NCBI GenBank assembly: GCA_004015825.1
Contig: SAYS01000001.1
Location: 124,001 to 188,000, forward strand
Direction of reading: 5' to 3'
Source of the DNA: Halovenus amylolytica
Lineage (GTDB): Archaea; Halobacteriota; Halobacteria; Halobacteriales; Haloarculaceae
DNA: 64,000 nucleotides
The position numbers were made by a program, and so were the translations under genes. The notes under the pieces were generated by a model. That model was not told where the DNA came from, did no database searches, and saw nothing but the letters and a program-made list of their open reading frames with translations. How positions within the stretch are numbered: position 1 is the first letter of the stretch; each line of letters starts with the position of its first letter. Of this stretch, positions 27,043 to 36,135 are shown in pieces.

Positions 27043-29262
27043 TTACTCGTCGAGGCGCATGTCGCCGCCAGGGCTGTCGGAGATATCGTCCTCCCAGTCA
27101 GCCTCGCCGGATTCGAACTCCGCTTTCAGATCTGCGAAGGAACTCCCGCCGCCGGAGCTACCACTGTCGTCATCCTCGTCGTCTTCGTCGTCCTGGTCAT
27201 CTTCGTCGGACTCCGCGTCGTCCTCGTCGGAGTCGTCGACCGTATCGAATGGCTCCTCCTCGTCTTCGAAGCCAAGCTCACCGAACTCCTCGGAGTCCTC
27301 TTCCTCGAACTCCAGATTTCCGATATCGTCGGAGACAGTGTCTCCCTCGTCGCCTCGCAGATCGTCGTCGATGTCGAGATCACCGAGTGTTCCTGCACTG
27401 TTCTCGGCGGCTGGCGACTCGTCGGGCTCGTTGTCGTCCGACTGTTCGTCCTCGAACGTGATGTCGGCCTCTTCGAGGCTGACCAGCCCGTCGTCGGACT
27501 CGTCGGCTTCGTCGGGGCTGTCAGTCGCTGCATCTGCTGGTTCGTCTTCACTACCGGGGCCACTCTCGTCGCTGAACGCGATCTCCACGTCGGGTTCGTC
27601 TGTCTCGTCGTCCGTCCTCTCCGCTGTCTCTGCCGTCTCGTTCGTGCTCTCCGCTGTCTCTATCGTCTCGTTCGTGCTCTCCGCTGTCTCGCCCCAGTCG
27701 GCCTCGCCCGAGTCGAACTCGGATTTGAGATCGTCGAAGGACGGTTCCGATCTGCCCTCGCTATCCGCACTAATTTCGGTCGATCCCTGACTGTCTTCTG
27801 CGATGGCCTCTCTCGGTTCGTCTTCCGCTTCTGTCTCCTGCTCGGTCCCAGCTGCGGCCTGGCTGTCGGTCGCCTCGAACTGGGCTTTGATCTCGTCGAA
27901 GGAGTCGGCGTCTGCTTTCCCCTGGATCGCCGAGTCGCTCTCGTCGCCGGCGGACGCGCCGTCAGTCGCCCCGTCTCCCTCGGACTGCTCGTGACTGGCT
28001 GGCAGTCCGTCTTCACCGGTCGGCTCCTCGCGTTCCGTCTCCGACTCGTCGGCGGTCGTGATTCCTTCTGCAGGTTCGCTGTCGTCGGCCGGCAGCGAAC
28101 TGCTGGCCAGCGACGGATCGAGTGGCTGTGCACCACGTTCCAGTCTGCGAAGCCCGGCCGGCCGCGCGATGACGAAGAGGAGATCCCCTGGCGCGAGCCG
28201 GTAGGTCGGCTCCGGGAAGGGCACTGGCTCGCCGTCCTCGGCTCTGATCGCGGTGATCGTCAGATCGAGCGCGCCGACAGGGAGCCCGTGCAATGGGCTA
28301 CCGGCCTCGACGGTGACCGAACTGAACGTCTCCTCGGCCGCCCGGAGCAGCGAGGCGAACTCGCGGTCGGGCCGGTCGTTGACCGGCAGCGTCACGAGCC
28401 GGTACCGCTGTGTCGGGTCGACTCTCGGTGTGTCCCCGGCGTCGACGGCGATCGTCACGACGTCGTCGGCGACACCGCGCAACTCACCGGTGAGCACTCG
28501 CCGCGGCGGATCACGTGTCCAGAGCTGGACGATATCACCCGTACTCGCCGAGAAGCCGGGATCTGCCCGGACGGCGACGGCGTTCGTCGCCGGCGGCAGC
28601 GTCGAACCGATGCCGGCCGCGCGGGTACCGACCGCGAGATGGGTGATTGCCCCGTTGTCGTCGAACTCGATGTCCACCGTTCCGACGGCGTAGTCGGATT
28701 TGAGCCGTTCGGTGAGCCGCTGATCGAGTTCGTCGACCGTGAGCCCGCGTGGGAAGACGAGCCGTTTGCCCGCCAGGCGCTCTTTCCTGCGCTCGGGGAT
28801 CGGATCGTAGCCAGCGGCGTCGTCGATCGCCGTCGGAAGCTGGACGGCCGTAACCCGACCGACAGTCTGTGCCAGTCGGCCGACGTCGTCGGCGTCCTGT
28901 GTCGGTGACCACAGCAACACGTCAGTGCTGAAGCGGTCGCCGACGACTCTCCCGAGCGCTGCGCCGCCACCCCCGGCGAGCAACGCTGTCAGGTTGAACA
29001 GGACGATTTCGACCTCGGTCGGCTGGACATCCGACCGGATAACTTCTTCGAGGGCGGCGGTCGTCCCGAGATACAGCGCCACACCAGCAGTGCCGACGAG
29101 GATAGTCAACCACTGCGGGACGCGACTGCCCGTGTACCACCGGTAGCCGACTGCCAGCCCGCCACCGAGTACACCCGCCAGCGCTGCCAGCCCGAACAGC
29201 TGTGTCAGGATGCCTGCAGCCTGCTGGACCGTCGAAGAGATCGTGAGGGGAACTGTCAGCAC
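27043..29262 (-). CDS. TrkA-C domain membrane protein with long acidic repeat tail
   Basis: A 739-residue protein. Three hydrophobic segments occupy roughly residues 15-105, followed by soluble domains that include a RCK_C/TrkA-C-like domain (about 295-370, ending PTYRLAPGDLLFVIARP), as in potassium channel regulators that bind nucleotides. The C-terminal half (370-739) is extremely acidic and probably disordered. It carries three copies of a motif of the form F-x-(D/E)-(L/I)-K-(A/S)-(E/Q)-F, two of them ending SGEADW. The gene may start at this GTG. It precedes, on the same strand, a second protein with the same design, so the two likely act together. Confidence 0.82.
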   Translation of the reverse strand: MLTVPLTISSTVQQAAGILTQLFGLAALAGVLGGGLAVGYRWYTGSRVPQWLTILVGTAGVALYLGTTAALEEVIRSDVQPTEVEIVLFNLTALLAGGGGAALGRVVGDRFSTDVLLWSPTQDADDVGRLAQTVGRVTAVQLPTAIDDAAGYDPIPERRKERLAGKRLVFPRGLTVDELDQRLTERLKSDYAVGTVDIEFDDNGAITHLAVGTRAAGIGSTLPPATNAVAVRADPGFSASTGDIVQLWTRDPPRRVLTGELRGVADDVVTIAVDAGDTPRVDPTQRYRLVTLPVNDRPDREFASLLRAAEETFSSVTVEAGSPLHGLPVGALDLTITAIRAEDGEPVPFPEPTYRLAPGDLLFVIARPAGLRRLERGAQPLDPSLASSSLPADDSEPAEGITTADESETEREEPTGEDGLPASHEQSEGDGATDGASAGDESDSAIQGKADADSFDEIKAQFEATDSQAAAGTEQETEAEDEPREAIAEDSQGSTEISADSEGRSEPSFDDLKSEFDSGEADWGETAESTNETIETAESTNETAETAERTDDETDEPDVEIAFSDESGPGSEDEPADAATDSPDEADESDDGLVSLEEADITFEDEQSDDNEPDESPAAENSAGTLGDLDIDDDLRGDEGDTVSDDIGNLEFEEEDSEEFGELGFEDEEEPFDTVDDSDEDDAESDEDDQDDEDDEDDDSGSSGGGSSFADLKAEFESGEADWEDDISDSPGGDMRLDE
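27607..27690. repeat. 30-bp direct repeat inside the acidic tail
   Basis: The 27-base block CGTCTCGTTCGTGCTCTCCG..TGTCTC occurs at 27634-27660 and again at 27664-27690 with identical sequence, and a diverged third copy lies at 27607-27630. It encodes the TAESTNETAE-type repeat of the TrkA-C protein tail. The identity suggests recent duplication and likely length variation between strains. Confidence 0.75.
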
Positions 29263-29305
29263 TGTCGGTCACCTCCGACAGCCGGCTGTGGGATCGATAG
29301 TTCTC

Positions 29306-30538
29306 TCATGCGACAGTGGTTGCGAACCCCTCCAGATTCGGCCGTGTGCCGGCGGCGAACAGTTCGTCGCCGGCCTCGAGTCTCGTTTCGCCACGCGGTG
29401 CAATCAGCCAGCCGCCCGGTTTCCGCACTGCCAGCACTGCGACGTCGTGATGCTCCTGGAGGCCGGCAGTACCGAGTGTCGCCCCGTCGAGCTGGCCGTC
29501 GGCGCTGACGCCGACGCGCTGGATCTGGTGGCCGACGCGGCGAAGCATCGAGACGACCTCGTACTCCCTGTCGAGATCACGTGACTCGACGACGATCTTC
29601 GCCCCGCTCGCTTCCAGCAGCGGCTGGACGTCGGTCCGTGTGACGGCGACGGTCACCTCGCCGCGGCCACCGGTCGTCGTCGGCGCACGAACATGGCCGG
29701 GTTCGTCGCCGTCGGCCGGTTCGGCATCAGAACGCGGTTCGATCGTCGGCTCCGTCCCGCGGGCGCTCTCACTCTCGGTCTGTGCGCTGACGACCGTCCC
29801 GCGGACCTGTGCACTCGGCGTGATGACGGTCACCTCGTCGCCGCGTGCGACGCCGGTCGGGACGAGTCCCGAGACGGTCACGGCGTGGCGACCGCTCCCG
29901 ACTCGTTTCGAGAGACCGGAAAACGGCGGCGCGGCGTCGACACGCGCACGCCCTCTGTCGTCGATATCCACCGAGACGCTCGCCAGATCGTAGGTCAGTT
30001 CGAGTCGGTCCTCGACTCTGCGTTCGAGTTCGTCGATCCGAAGATCGGCCGGCAGTTCGATCTCCGCGTTCCGGATCTCCTCGCGCAGCGTCGCCGGCAT
30101 CGAGGGATACCCCTCGACGTCGCCGATCTCGCCGACGAAGCGGATCCGGAGCTCGCTTTCGTCCTTGGTCAGATCGGCTCTCCCTTTGTCGATCGTGGTG
30201 CCGCCGAGATCTGCAATCGAGAGCTCTCGGGGGAACTCCGCGGCCATCCTGTCACCTCTCGTGTGGGCGGACATCGACAGCCCGACCACGAGGAGGGTTG
30301 CGAGTGTTGCCCGAACCGGGCCGGCAGAGTCGACGATGGATTCGCCGACGACCGACAGGAGTCCGCCGGTCAGTGCAGCGAGGACGACTCCCAGACCGAC
30401 CGCGCTCGCACGCGGGAGGGATAGTTCCTGACCGTACCGGAAGCCAAAACTCGCCGCCCAGACGCCAAGCGCCGGGATAATACCGACGAGTGCGCCGAGA
30501 TAGAGGCCGAGGAGAATGTCTGTGGGCAGCGAGACCAT
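29306..30538 (-). CDS. TrkA-C domain membrane protein
   Basis: A 410-residue protein with two or three N-terminal hydrophobic segments (about residues 5-100: LLGLYLGALVGIIPALG, VGLGVVLAALTGGLL, TLATLLVVGLSMSA). These are followed by soluble domains and a C-terminal RCK_C/TrkA-C domain (REYEVVSMLRRVG, VLAVRKPGGWLIAPRGETRL, AGDELFAAGTRP). The start at 30538 follows an AT-rich promoter. Proteins of this design form pairs in haloarchaea and are usually annotated as potassium channel-associated. No K+ selectivity filter is visible, so they are more likely regulators or transport accessories than channels. Upstream of, and co-oriented with, the 739-residue homologue. Confidence 0.82.
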   Translation of the reverse strand: MVSLPTDILLGLYLGALVGIIPALGVWAASFGFRYGQELSLPRASAVGLGVVLAALTGGLLSVVGESIVDSAGPVRATLATLLVVGLSMSAHTRGDRMAAEFPRELSIADLGGTTIDKGRADLTKDESELRIRFVGEIGDVEGYPSMPATLREEIRNAEIELPADLRIDELERRVEDRLELTYDLASVSVDIDDRGRARVDAAPPFSGLSKRVGSGRHAVTVSGLVPTGVARGDEVTVITPSAQVRGTVVSAQTESESARGTEPTIEPRSDAEPADGDEPGHVRAPTTTGGRGEVTVAVTRTDVQPLLEASGAKIVVESRDLDREYEVVSMLRRVGHQIQRVGVSADGQLDGATLGTAGLQEHHDVAVLAVRKPGGWLIAPRGETRLEAGDELFAAGTRPNLEGFATTVA

Positions 30539-30718
30539 ACAGTAGATGCGAGTATGGAACGTAAAATAAGTTTCTGCGCATCTATCATACAATGAAATTT
30601 GGGGTATTTTACGGTGACTGTCGTCAGGCTTGATTCTTCGTGATCTACAGTAGAATCAATCGAGGATAAATGTGCCACTAAATATAACACAGCGCATAAT
30701 CTACATTGAGACAGTAGA

Positions 30719-31825
30719 ATGGATGACAGGGACGTCGAGGGTGGGAGCGAGAAGCTTCAGTTTCTCTCGCGTGCGGAGATAGAGGAACGCGTCCAAACCC
30801 GTACCTCCGAACTCCAGAACGTCATGGGTGCGATGGCGGATATCCTCATCAGGCTCGACGACCGGGGATCGATCACGATGGCGAGTGGGGCGCTCGAAAC
30901 GGTGCTGGGGTACGATCCCGAGGAACTCGAAGGGAAACCGGTCGATATCCTGCTGGCCGAGCCGCCGTCTGACAGCCAGTCAGCCGTCTCGTCGATCGAT
31001 CAGTTGCTGGAACGATTGATCAGGGACGGCCAGGTCACCGATATAGAGGTTTACTGTTCGAGGGTCGACGGGGAGACAGTCCCGATGAGTCTCTCGGCGT
31101 CGACACTGGAGGGCGAAAACGGCGTCCCGACCGGTATCGTCTGTGTCGCGAAGGATATCACCGAGCGGAAAGAAGCCGAGAAACAGGCCGAGTTCCTGCA
31201 CTCCCTGTTGCGCCACGACCTGGGCAACAGATTGCAGGCCGCGAGTGGGTTTCTCGAACTGGTTACCGAACGGGACCTCGACCCAGAGGTTGCGGACTAC
31301 GTCGGGCGGTCACTCGATGCCCTCTACGATATCGACGAACTCATCCACAGCGTCCGGAAACTCAAACGGATCGACGACTCGACCCCGCTGGAACCCACGA
31401 ATCTCGAGGTGACGATCACCAGTGCAGTCGAGAGCTACGAGACACTGCGCGCCGAACAGGGCGTGACCATCGACACTGACCTCGACGCCGTCACCGTGCT
31501 CGCTGGCCCGCTGCTCATCGAACTGTTCACGAACCTTATCGAGAACTCCCTGTCGCACTCTAATGCCGACCTGCTCCGGATCAGTACGGACGTCGACCCC
31601 GAAACCGTGACTGTCCGGGTCGAGGACGATGGGACGGGAATTCCAGCGGAGAAACGAGATGTAATCTTCGAGCGGGGCTACTCGACGGGCAGTTCGGCGA
31701 ACTCGGGGCTGGGGATGTACATCGTCCGGAAACTCGTCGAGAGCTACGACGGCGAGATCACTGTCGGCGAATCAGCGACTGGCGGTGCACGGTTCGACGT
31801 CACGCTCCAGCGAGGCCCTGACTGA
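30719..31825 (+). CDS. PAS-domain sensor histidine kinase
   Basis: A 368-residue soluble histidine kinase. An N-terminal helix leads to one PAS domain (about residues 33-150, with IRLDDRGSITMASGA and GIVCVAKDITERKEAE). The phosphoacceptor region LLRHDLGNRLQAASGF (His near 165) has the haloarchaeal HisKA variant, and the HATPase domain carries N-box NLIENSLSHS and G-box DDGTGIPAEKRD and GLGMYIVRKL. No transmembrane segment is seen, so it probably senses a cytoplasmic signal. No response regulator is adjacent; the STAND-type ATPase downstream is on the same strand but 270 bases away. Confidence 0.9.
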   Translation: MDDRDVEGGSEKLQFLSRAEIEERVQTRTSELQNVMGAMADILIRLDDRGSITMASGALETVLGYDPEELEGKPVDILLAEPPSDSQSAVSSIDQLLERLIRDGQVTDIEVYCSRVDGETVPMSLSASTLEGENGVPTGIVCVAKDITERKEAEKQAEFLHSLLRHDLGNRLQAASGFLELVTERDLDPEVADYVGRSLDALYDIDELIHSVRKLKRIDDSTPLEPTNLEVTITSAVESYETLRAEQGVTIDTDLDAVTVLAGPLLIELFTNLIENSLSHSNADLLRISTDVDPETVTVRVEDDGTGIPAEKRDVIFERGYSTGSSANSGLGMYIVRKLVESYDGEITVGESATGGARFDVTLQRGPD

Positions 31826-32095
31826 TACTGATTGTTCCGGTTATTTTCGTGACCGAGTCACGGATATCGATGTGTCACGGCGTGTACACAGAATTTGCGT
31901 CGCTAGAGTGGTAAAGACTCGCAACAATCACTGTGAGACGCACTTTTATTGATCACCCACATACGTCCACCTCGTGTGTGGCCTGTCGACGGTGTCGTAA
32001 CCGGTGAACCGTCACTGTGTAATCGTACATGATAAATTCTCATAGACTGAAATGGAGGGAGTAATTACAATACCATCCGGTCAGTGGTGCCCGGT
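31826..32095. other. AT-rich intergenic region upstream of the STAND ATPase
   Basis: No gene is seen in these 270 bases. The sequence is much more AT-rich than its neighbours towards the right. AATTACAATACC at about 32063-32074 would place a transcription start near the ATG at 32096, consistent with a leaderless message. Nothing else recognisable. Confidence 0.5.
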
Positions 32096-35000
32096 ATGGA
32101 GAGTGTCTCGACCGAGGAGCTGCTGTTGGCGACACTGGTGACCGAGACCGGGCCAGGAGAGGGTGTGACGCTGTCGACGGTTCTGGACGAAATTACCGGC
32201 AGCGGTCAGCGACTCTGCCGGCAGGTCGAGGTCGCGCTGGCTGTCGAGGCACTGATCGAGCAGGGACTGCTCGACCGTGAATCCACCGCAGATGCCGGGT
32301 TACTAACGCTCACCGATGAGGGCCGGAGGGTGGCCGGAGAGACTGTCGAGCACCTCTCAGACCGGGAGATCGAACTGATTGATGGTACACAGCGACGAGA
32401 ACTGACGGTCGGGGAGGCTGCCGAGATGCTCGGACACTCGGTTGTCGGTATCCTCTCCACCTGTTCTGCTGACGGGAGCTACTACGAGGGGGATCGGGTC
32501 GAACGGGAACGAGTCGTGGGTCGAACCGACGAGTTGACCCAGCTCGGGGATGTTCTCGACCGGGTCGAGCGGACCGGTGCGGGCGAGACAGTCCGTCTCG
32601 TCGGCCCCGGTGGCACCGGCAAAACGACGCTCATCGACGAATTCGTCGCGGAGACACCGGAGACTGTGGACAGCTATCGAATGCGCTCCGGCGGGGCTGA
32701 AACCGAACCCTATCGACCGATCCGGGAGCTGCTCGCACAGCTCGGCGCCGACGACGTGCTGGCGGCTTCGTCCATGCAGGTCGACGATACCGAAAGCTAC
32801 GAGGCCCAGCAGACGGGGCTGTTCACCGAGATCACCGAGCAGGTGACACCGGCGTCGGGTACTCGCCTCCTCGTGTTCGACGATATCAACCACGCCGATG
32901 CGGCCACCTGGCAGTACCTCGGCTTTCTCTGTCAGCGACTGGCCGACCTGCCGCTCGTCGTTGTCCTCTCCCACCGGCCGGGGACACTGCCCGCAGATGC
33001 ACCGATCCACCCCACAGCAGCGTTCGAGCAGACGTGTCTCGAACTGACTGGCCTGGATAAAGAGGGCACGCGAAAACTCATCGAAAAAGTACTTGATCGC
33101 CGCGGCGTACCCGACGACTTTGTCGATGCCGTCTCCGAGCGGACCGGTGGCGCACCACTGTTCGTCGAATCGACCGTGGAGGCACTGCTCGAAACGAACC
33201 AGCTCGATCCACAGCTGCAGTGGTATCCGACCGACGTCGAGTCGTTCGACCTGCCGGACGCTGTCGAGGAGACGATCCAGCGACAGCTCGCAACACTCGA
33301 AGACGCGGTCCGGGATGTACTGGGGTGGATCGCCGTCGCCCGCGGCTCCGTCCCCGTCTCCTTGCTGCAGGATCTCGTCGATCAGCCGGCCGAACGCACT
33401 GCTACGATTCTGGAATCGGTCGGCGGAATGGTGCGCCAGTCGACAGTCGGCGGCGAACCGCACGTCGCTTTTCATAACGAGGTCGTCGGTGACGCACTCG
33501 CGGCGCGACTCCCAGCGTCCGACAGGAGAGAACGCAATCGGACGATCGCTCGACAGCTCGAACGCCGGACCGGTGCGGCCGAGCCGACCGAAAAAGAGCA
33601 GCGAATCCAGCGTGCGGCGACGATCGCGTATCATTACGAGCGCGGTGGTGACGACGACCGTGCAATCGAGTGGTATCGCACGGCTGCAGACCGGGCGATG
33701 GATCTCTACGCACACGAGACGGCGACCGACTACTACTACCGGGTGATCGATCTGGCGCGCGGGGCCGACGACACCGATGCCCTGCTCCTTGCCAACGAAC
33801 AGCTGGCCGAGATTTACACGATCATCGGCGAGTACGACCAGGCCAGCCGACACGTCCAGTTCGTCCGCGAACGGATCTCGGACGACGAGAGTCCCCGCAG
33901 CAAACGTGTCGCGGAGTTAGCTGCCAGACTGCACAACGCCCGTGGTGAGTACGACGAGGCGATCGATGTCGCAACAGCTGCCACCGACGGGTCGGAATCA
34001 GTCGAGCAGTGTCGACTCCTGGGGCAGCTGGCGGCGGCCTACGAGGCAGTCGGTGACTACGACAGCCTCGAAGCGACAGCACAGAGCCAGCGCGAACTGG
34101 CGGCCAGTCTCGGTCGGCCCGGCTTCGTTGCTGACGCAGTTCGCCTGCTCGGGGAGGCTGCCACCCACCGCGGCAACTACGAACAGGCCCAGGAGTACTA
34201 CGAACAGAGTCTGGACCGGTCCCGGGAGAGCGACGACCGGTTCGGCGAGGCCGAGAGTCTGCGCAATCTCGGAAACACCCGGTTCAGGCGAGGGGAACTC
34301 GAGCAGGCCCGTGAGTACTTCGAGCGCAGTCTAGCGATCAAAGAGGAGATCGGCGACCGCCGCGGTGAAGCACGCACGCTGAACAACATTGGCCTCGTCT
34401 ACTCCCGGCAGGGGACGCTCGATCAGGCCGAGGAGTACTACCAGCAAAGTCTGGCTGCGATTCGGGCGATCGGTGACCGACGCGGTGAGGCTGGCTGTCT
34501 GCTCAACCTGGCGAATATCGTCGTCAAATGGGGCGAGTACGACCGGGCGATGGCGTATCTCGAACGCAGTAACGAGATCTACCAGCAACTCGGTGACCGC
34601 CGCGGCGAGGCGAACAGCCTCCAGAATCTCGGAACAGTCGCGATCAGACGCGGCGAGTACGATCAGGCTGTCGAGTACTTCGAGGAGTGTCTCGTGATCA
34701 GCCGGGAGATCGGCCACCGAAAATCCGAGGCCCAGTCGCTGAACAATCTCGCGATCATCGCACGAATCCGTGGCGAGTACGACCAGGCGGAGACGTATCT
34801 CGAAGAGAGTCTCGACATCAAACGGGAACTCGGTCATCTGAAAGACGAGGCCTCGGGGCTGATCGAACTCGGGTCCGTGGCACGACTGCGCGGCGAGGCG
34901 GACCGGAGCTGGGAGTATCTGCAGCAGGGGCGAGACAGTGCCGAACAGCTGGGGCTCGTAAACCGGGAGGCGGAGGCTCGCAGAATGCTGTCGGTCCTGT

Positions 35001-35557
35001 TACGACAGCAGGGGAACTACGAGCAGGCAGGTGAGCAGTTGGACCGAGCACTCGAACTGGTCGACTCGACGGGCAACAGCGCCGAGGCCGCCCGGATCGA
35101 TCTGGAACGGGCGCGGCTGGCACTGGCTCGCGGTGACGAGGACCGAGCACGCGAGTACGTCGAGCGAGCCACGGCGTCGTTCGAGGCCTCCGGTGATCCA
35201 CTCTGGCTCGGTCGCAGCAGAGTGGTACTCGGACAGCTCGAACGGACCGACGGTGAGACGACTGCCGCATGCGAGCAGTTCGAGGCCGCAGTCGAGACGT
35301 TCGATGAGATCGGAGCGCCCGCAGAGATGCTGCGGACACTCGAACGACTCGTCGAGACGCGTCTGGAACAGAGCGACGAGGAGGCGGCCCGGAAGTGCTA
35401 CCGGCGGGCAACGGATGTTCTCGTCGACGCGCCCGACGCGGTCGAGTCGGCACACGGCGAGTGGGTCGACCGCTACGCCGTTCGTGACGGCGGGCTGATA
35501 CTGATTGCGATCGACGAAGCGGGATACGTCGCGTTCTCGACCGATTTTCAGCGATAG
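32096..35557 (+). CDS. STAND-type ATPase with N-terminal winged helix and TPR array
   Basis: A signalling/regulatory ATPase of 1153 residues from the ATG at 32096, preferred to a GTG 12 bases upstream because of promoter spacing. An N-terminal winged-helix domain (about 1-125) is followed by an AAA/STAND domain (about 140-500) with Walker A GPGGTGKTT, Walker B LLVFDDINH and VVVLSHRPG. The C-terminal half is mostly TPRs of 40-residue period (about 500-1000, units such as GEYDQAVEYFEECL). The layout resembles MalT/AfsR-type regulators that bind a ligand through the TPRs and switch with ATP. The target is unknown. It may be cotranscribed with the small gene at 35602. Confidence 0.85.
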   Translation: MESVSTEELLLATLVTETGPGEGVTLSTVLDEITGSGQRLCRQVEVALAVEALIEQGLLDRESTADAGLLTLTDEGRRVAGETVEHLSDREIELIDGTQRRELTVGEAAEMLGHSVVGILSTCSADGSYYEGDRVERERVVGRTDELTQLGDVLDRVERTGAGETVRLVGPGGTGKTTLIDEFVAETPETVDSYRMRSGGAETEPYRPIRELLAQLGADDVLAASSMQVDDTESYEAQQTGLFTEITEQVTPASGTRLLVFDDINHADAATWQYLGFLCQRLADLPLVVVLSHRPGTLPADAPIHPTAAFEQTCLELTGLDKEGTRKLIEKVLDRRGVPDDFVDAVSERTGGAPLFVESTVEALLETNQLDPQLQWYPTDVESFDLPDAVEETIQRQLATLEDAVRDVLGWIAVARGSVPVSLLQDLVDQPAERTATILESVGGMVRQSTVGGEPHVAFHNEVVGDALAARLPASDRRERNRTIARQLERRTGAAEPTEKEQRIQRAATIAYHYERGGDDDRAIEWYRTAADRAMDLYAHETATDYYYRVIDLARGADDTDALLLANEQLAEIYTIIGEYDQASRHVQFVRERISDDESPRSKRVAELAARLHNARGEYDEAIDVATAATDGSESVEQCRLLGQLAAAYEAVGDYDSLEATAQSQRELAASLGRPGFVADAVRLLGEAATHRGNYEQAQEYYEQSLDRSRESDDRFGEAESLRNLGNTRFRRGELEQAREYFERSLAIKEEIGDRRGEARTLNNIGLVYSRQGTLDQAEEYYQQSLAAIRAIGDRRGEAGCLLNLANIVVKWGEYDRAMAYLERSNEIYQQLGDRRGEANSLQNLGTVAIRRGEYDQAVEYFEECLVISREIGHRKSEAQSLNNLAIIARIRGEYDQAETYLEESLDIKRELGHLKDEASGLIELGSVARLRGEADRSWEYLQQGRDSAEQLGLVNREAEARRMLSVLLRQQGNYEQAGEQLDRALELVDSTGNSAEAARIDLERARLALARGDEDRAREYVERATASFEASGDPLWLGRSRVVLGQLERTDGETTAACEQFEAAVETFDEIGAPAEMLRTLERLVETRLEQSDEEAARKCYRRATDVLVDAPDAVESAHGEWVDRYAVRDGGLILIAIDEAGYVAFSTDFQR
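34170..34870. repeat. 120-bp periodic repeats within the TPR region
   Basis: Successive TPR units are encoded by DNA that is itself similar with a 120-base period. The segment GACCGCCGCGGTGAAGC recurs with few changes near 34358, 34478 and 34598, and GGCGAGTACGA recurs near 34531, 34651 and 34771. Intragenic duplication is the likely origin. Confidence 0.7.
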
Positions 35558-35582
35558 TGAACGTGCGGAACGGATTTGTAGC

Positions 35583-35590
35583 TATAAATA
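35583..35590 (+). promoter_or_regulatory. TATA box candidate for the 86-residue gene
   Basis: TATAAATA at 35583-35590 lies 12 bases before the ATG at 35602 and within 26 bases of the preceding stop. It is too close for a leaderless start at 35602, so it might drive a slightly longer start downstream or be fortuitous. Confidence 0.25.
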
Positions 35591-35601
35591 AGAATGATCG
35601 T

Positions 35602-35862
35602 ATGATCCGGGCACTGATCGCGTGGCTCACACCCGGCAGTGAGTCGGATACTGCTGACGGCGAGAGCCCTGACGGGAACACAGCGAGCGAGGACGCCGAA
35701 GACAAGTCGGCGGACAGTACGTTCGTTCGGTCCCGCCTCGATGCCTCGGTGCTCTCCTCGCACGGTGGACCATCTGGCAGTCCGATCCAGGAGATCGAAG
35801 AGGACGTCCAGGAACTGGAAGACCAACTACCCGACGACCAGCCACAGTTCGACGACCCGTGA
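35602..35862 (+). CDS. Small acidic protein of unknown function
   Basis: An 86-residue protein starting MIRALIAWLTPGSE, followed by a Ser/Asp/Glu-rich, probably disordered stretch and a C-terminal coiled-coil-like segment (IQEIEEDVQELEDQLPDD). An in-frame GTG at 35557 would give 101 residues, but the extra part looks like AT-rich intergenic sequence. I do not recognise a family. It lies directly downstream of the STAND ATPase on the same strand and could be a partner. Acidic bias agrees with a real haloarchaeal protein. Confidence 0.5.
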   Translation: MIRALIAWLTPGSESDTADGESPDGNTASEDAEDKSADSTFVRSRLDASVLSSHGGPSGSPIQEIEEDVQELEDQLPDDQPQFDDP

Positions 35863-35934
35863 GAGCGTGCCCGAGAACCGCTCTCCCGGTTCGCTGTACG
35901 GCAGTTCTTTTACCGTCCGGTCCGAACACTGTGT

Positions 35935-36108
35935 ATGGGTCTCAAACAGGACCTCTCGAACGGCATCATCTCGCTCGTGATCGGCGTCGCAATCACCAAA
36001 CTCACCGCAGACGACGACGGCGGTCCTTACGATCTTGACGAGGTGTTACTCTCGGTCGCTGTCGCCTCCTTCTTCTCGGGCTTTTTCACGAGTTACTTCG
36101 CAAAATAA
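35935..36108 (+). CDS. 57-residue small membrane protein
   Basis: A short gene beginning MGLKQDLSNGIISLVIG with two hydrophobic segments (about residues 10-22 and 38-54) joined by an acidic loop DDDGGPYDLDE, ending TSYFAK. The frame is intact, starts with ATG and shows the amino-acid bias of a real haloarchaeal membrane protein. Similar small proteins accompany housekeeping genes in haloarchaea, but I do not recognise a named family. It is convergent with uvrA, with 27 bases between stops. Confidence 0.65.
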   Translation: MGLKQDLSNGIISLVIGVAITKLTADDDGGPYDLDEVLLSVAVASFFSGFFTSYFAK

Positions 36109-36135
36109 CGCTTCGCGTTCGACGTTTCCGGCGGA

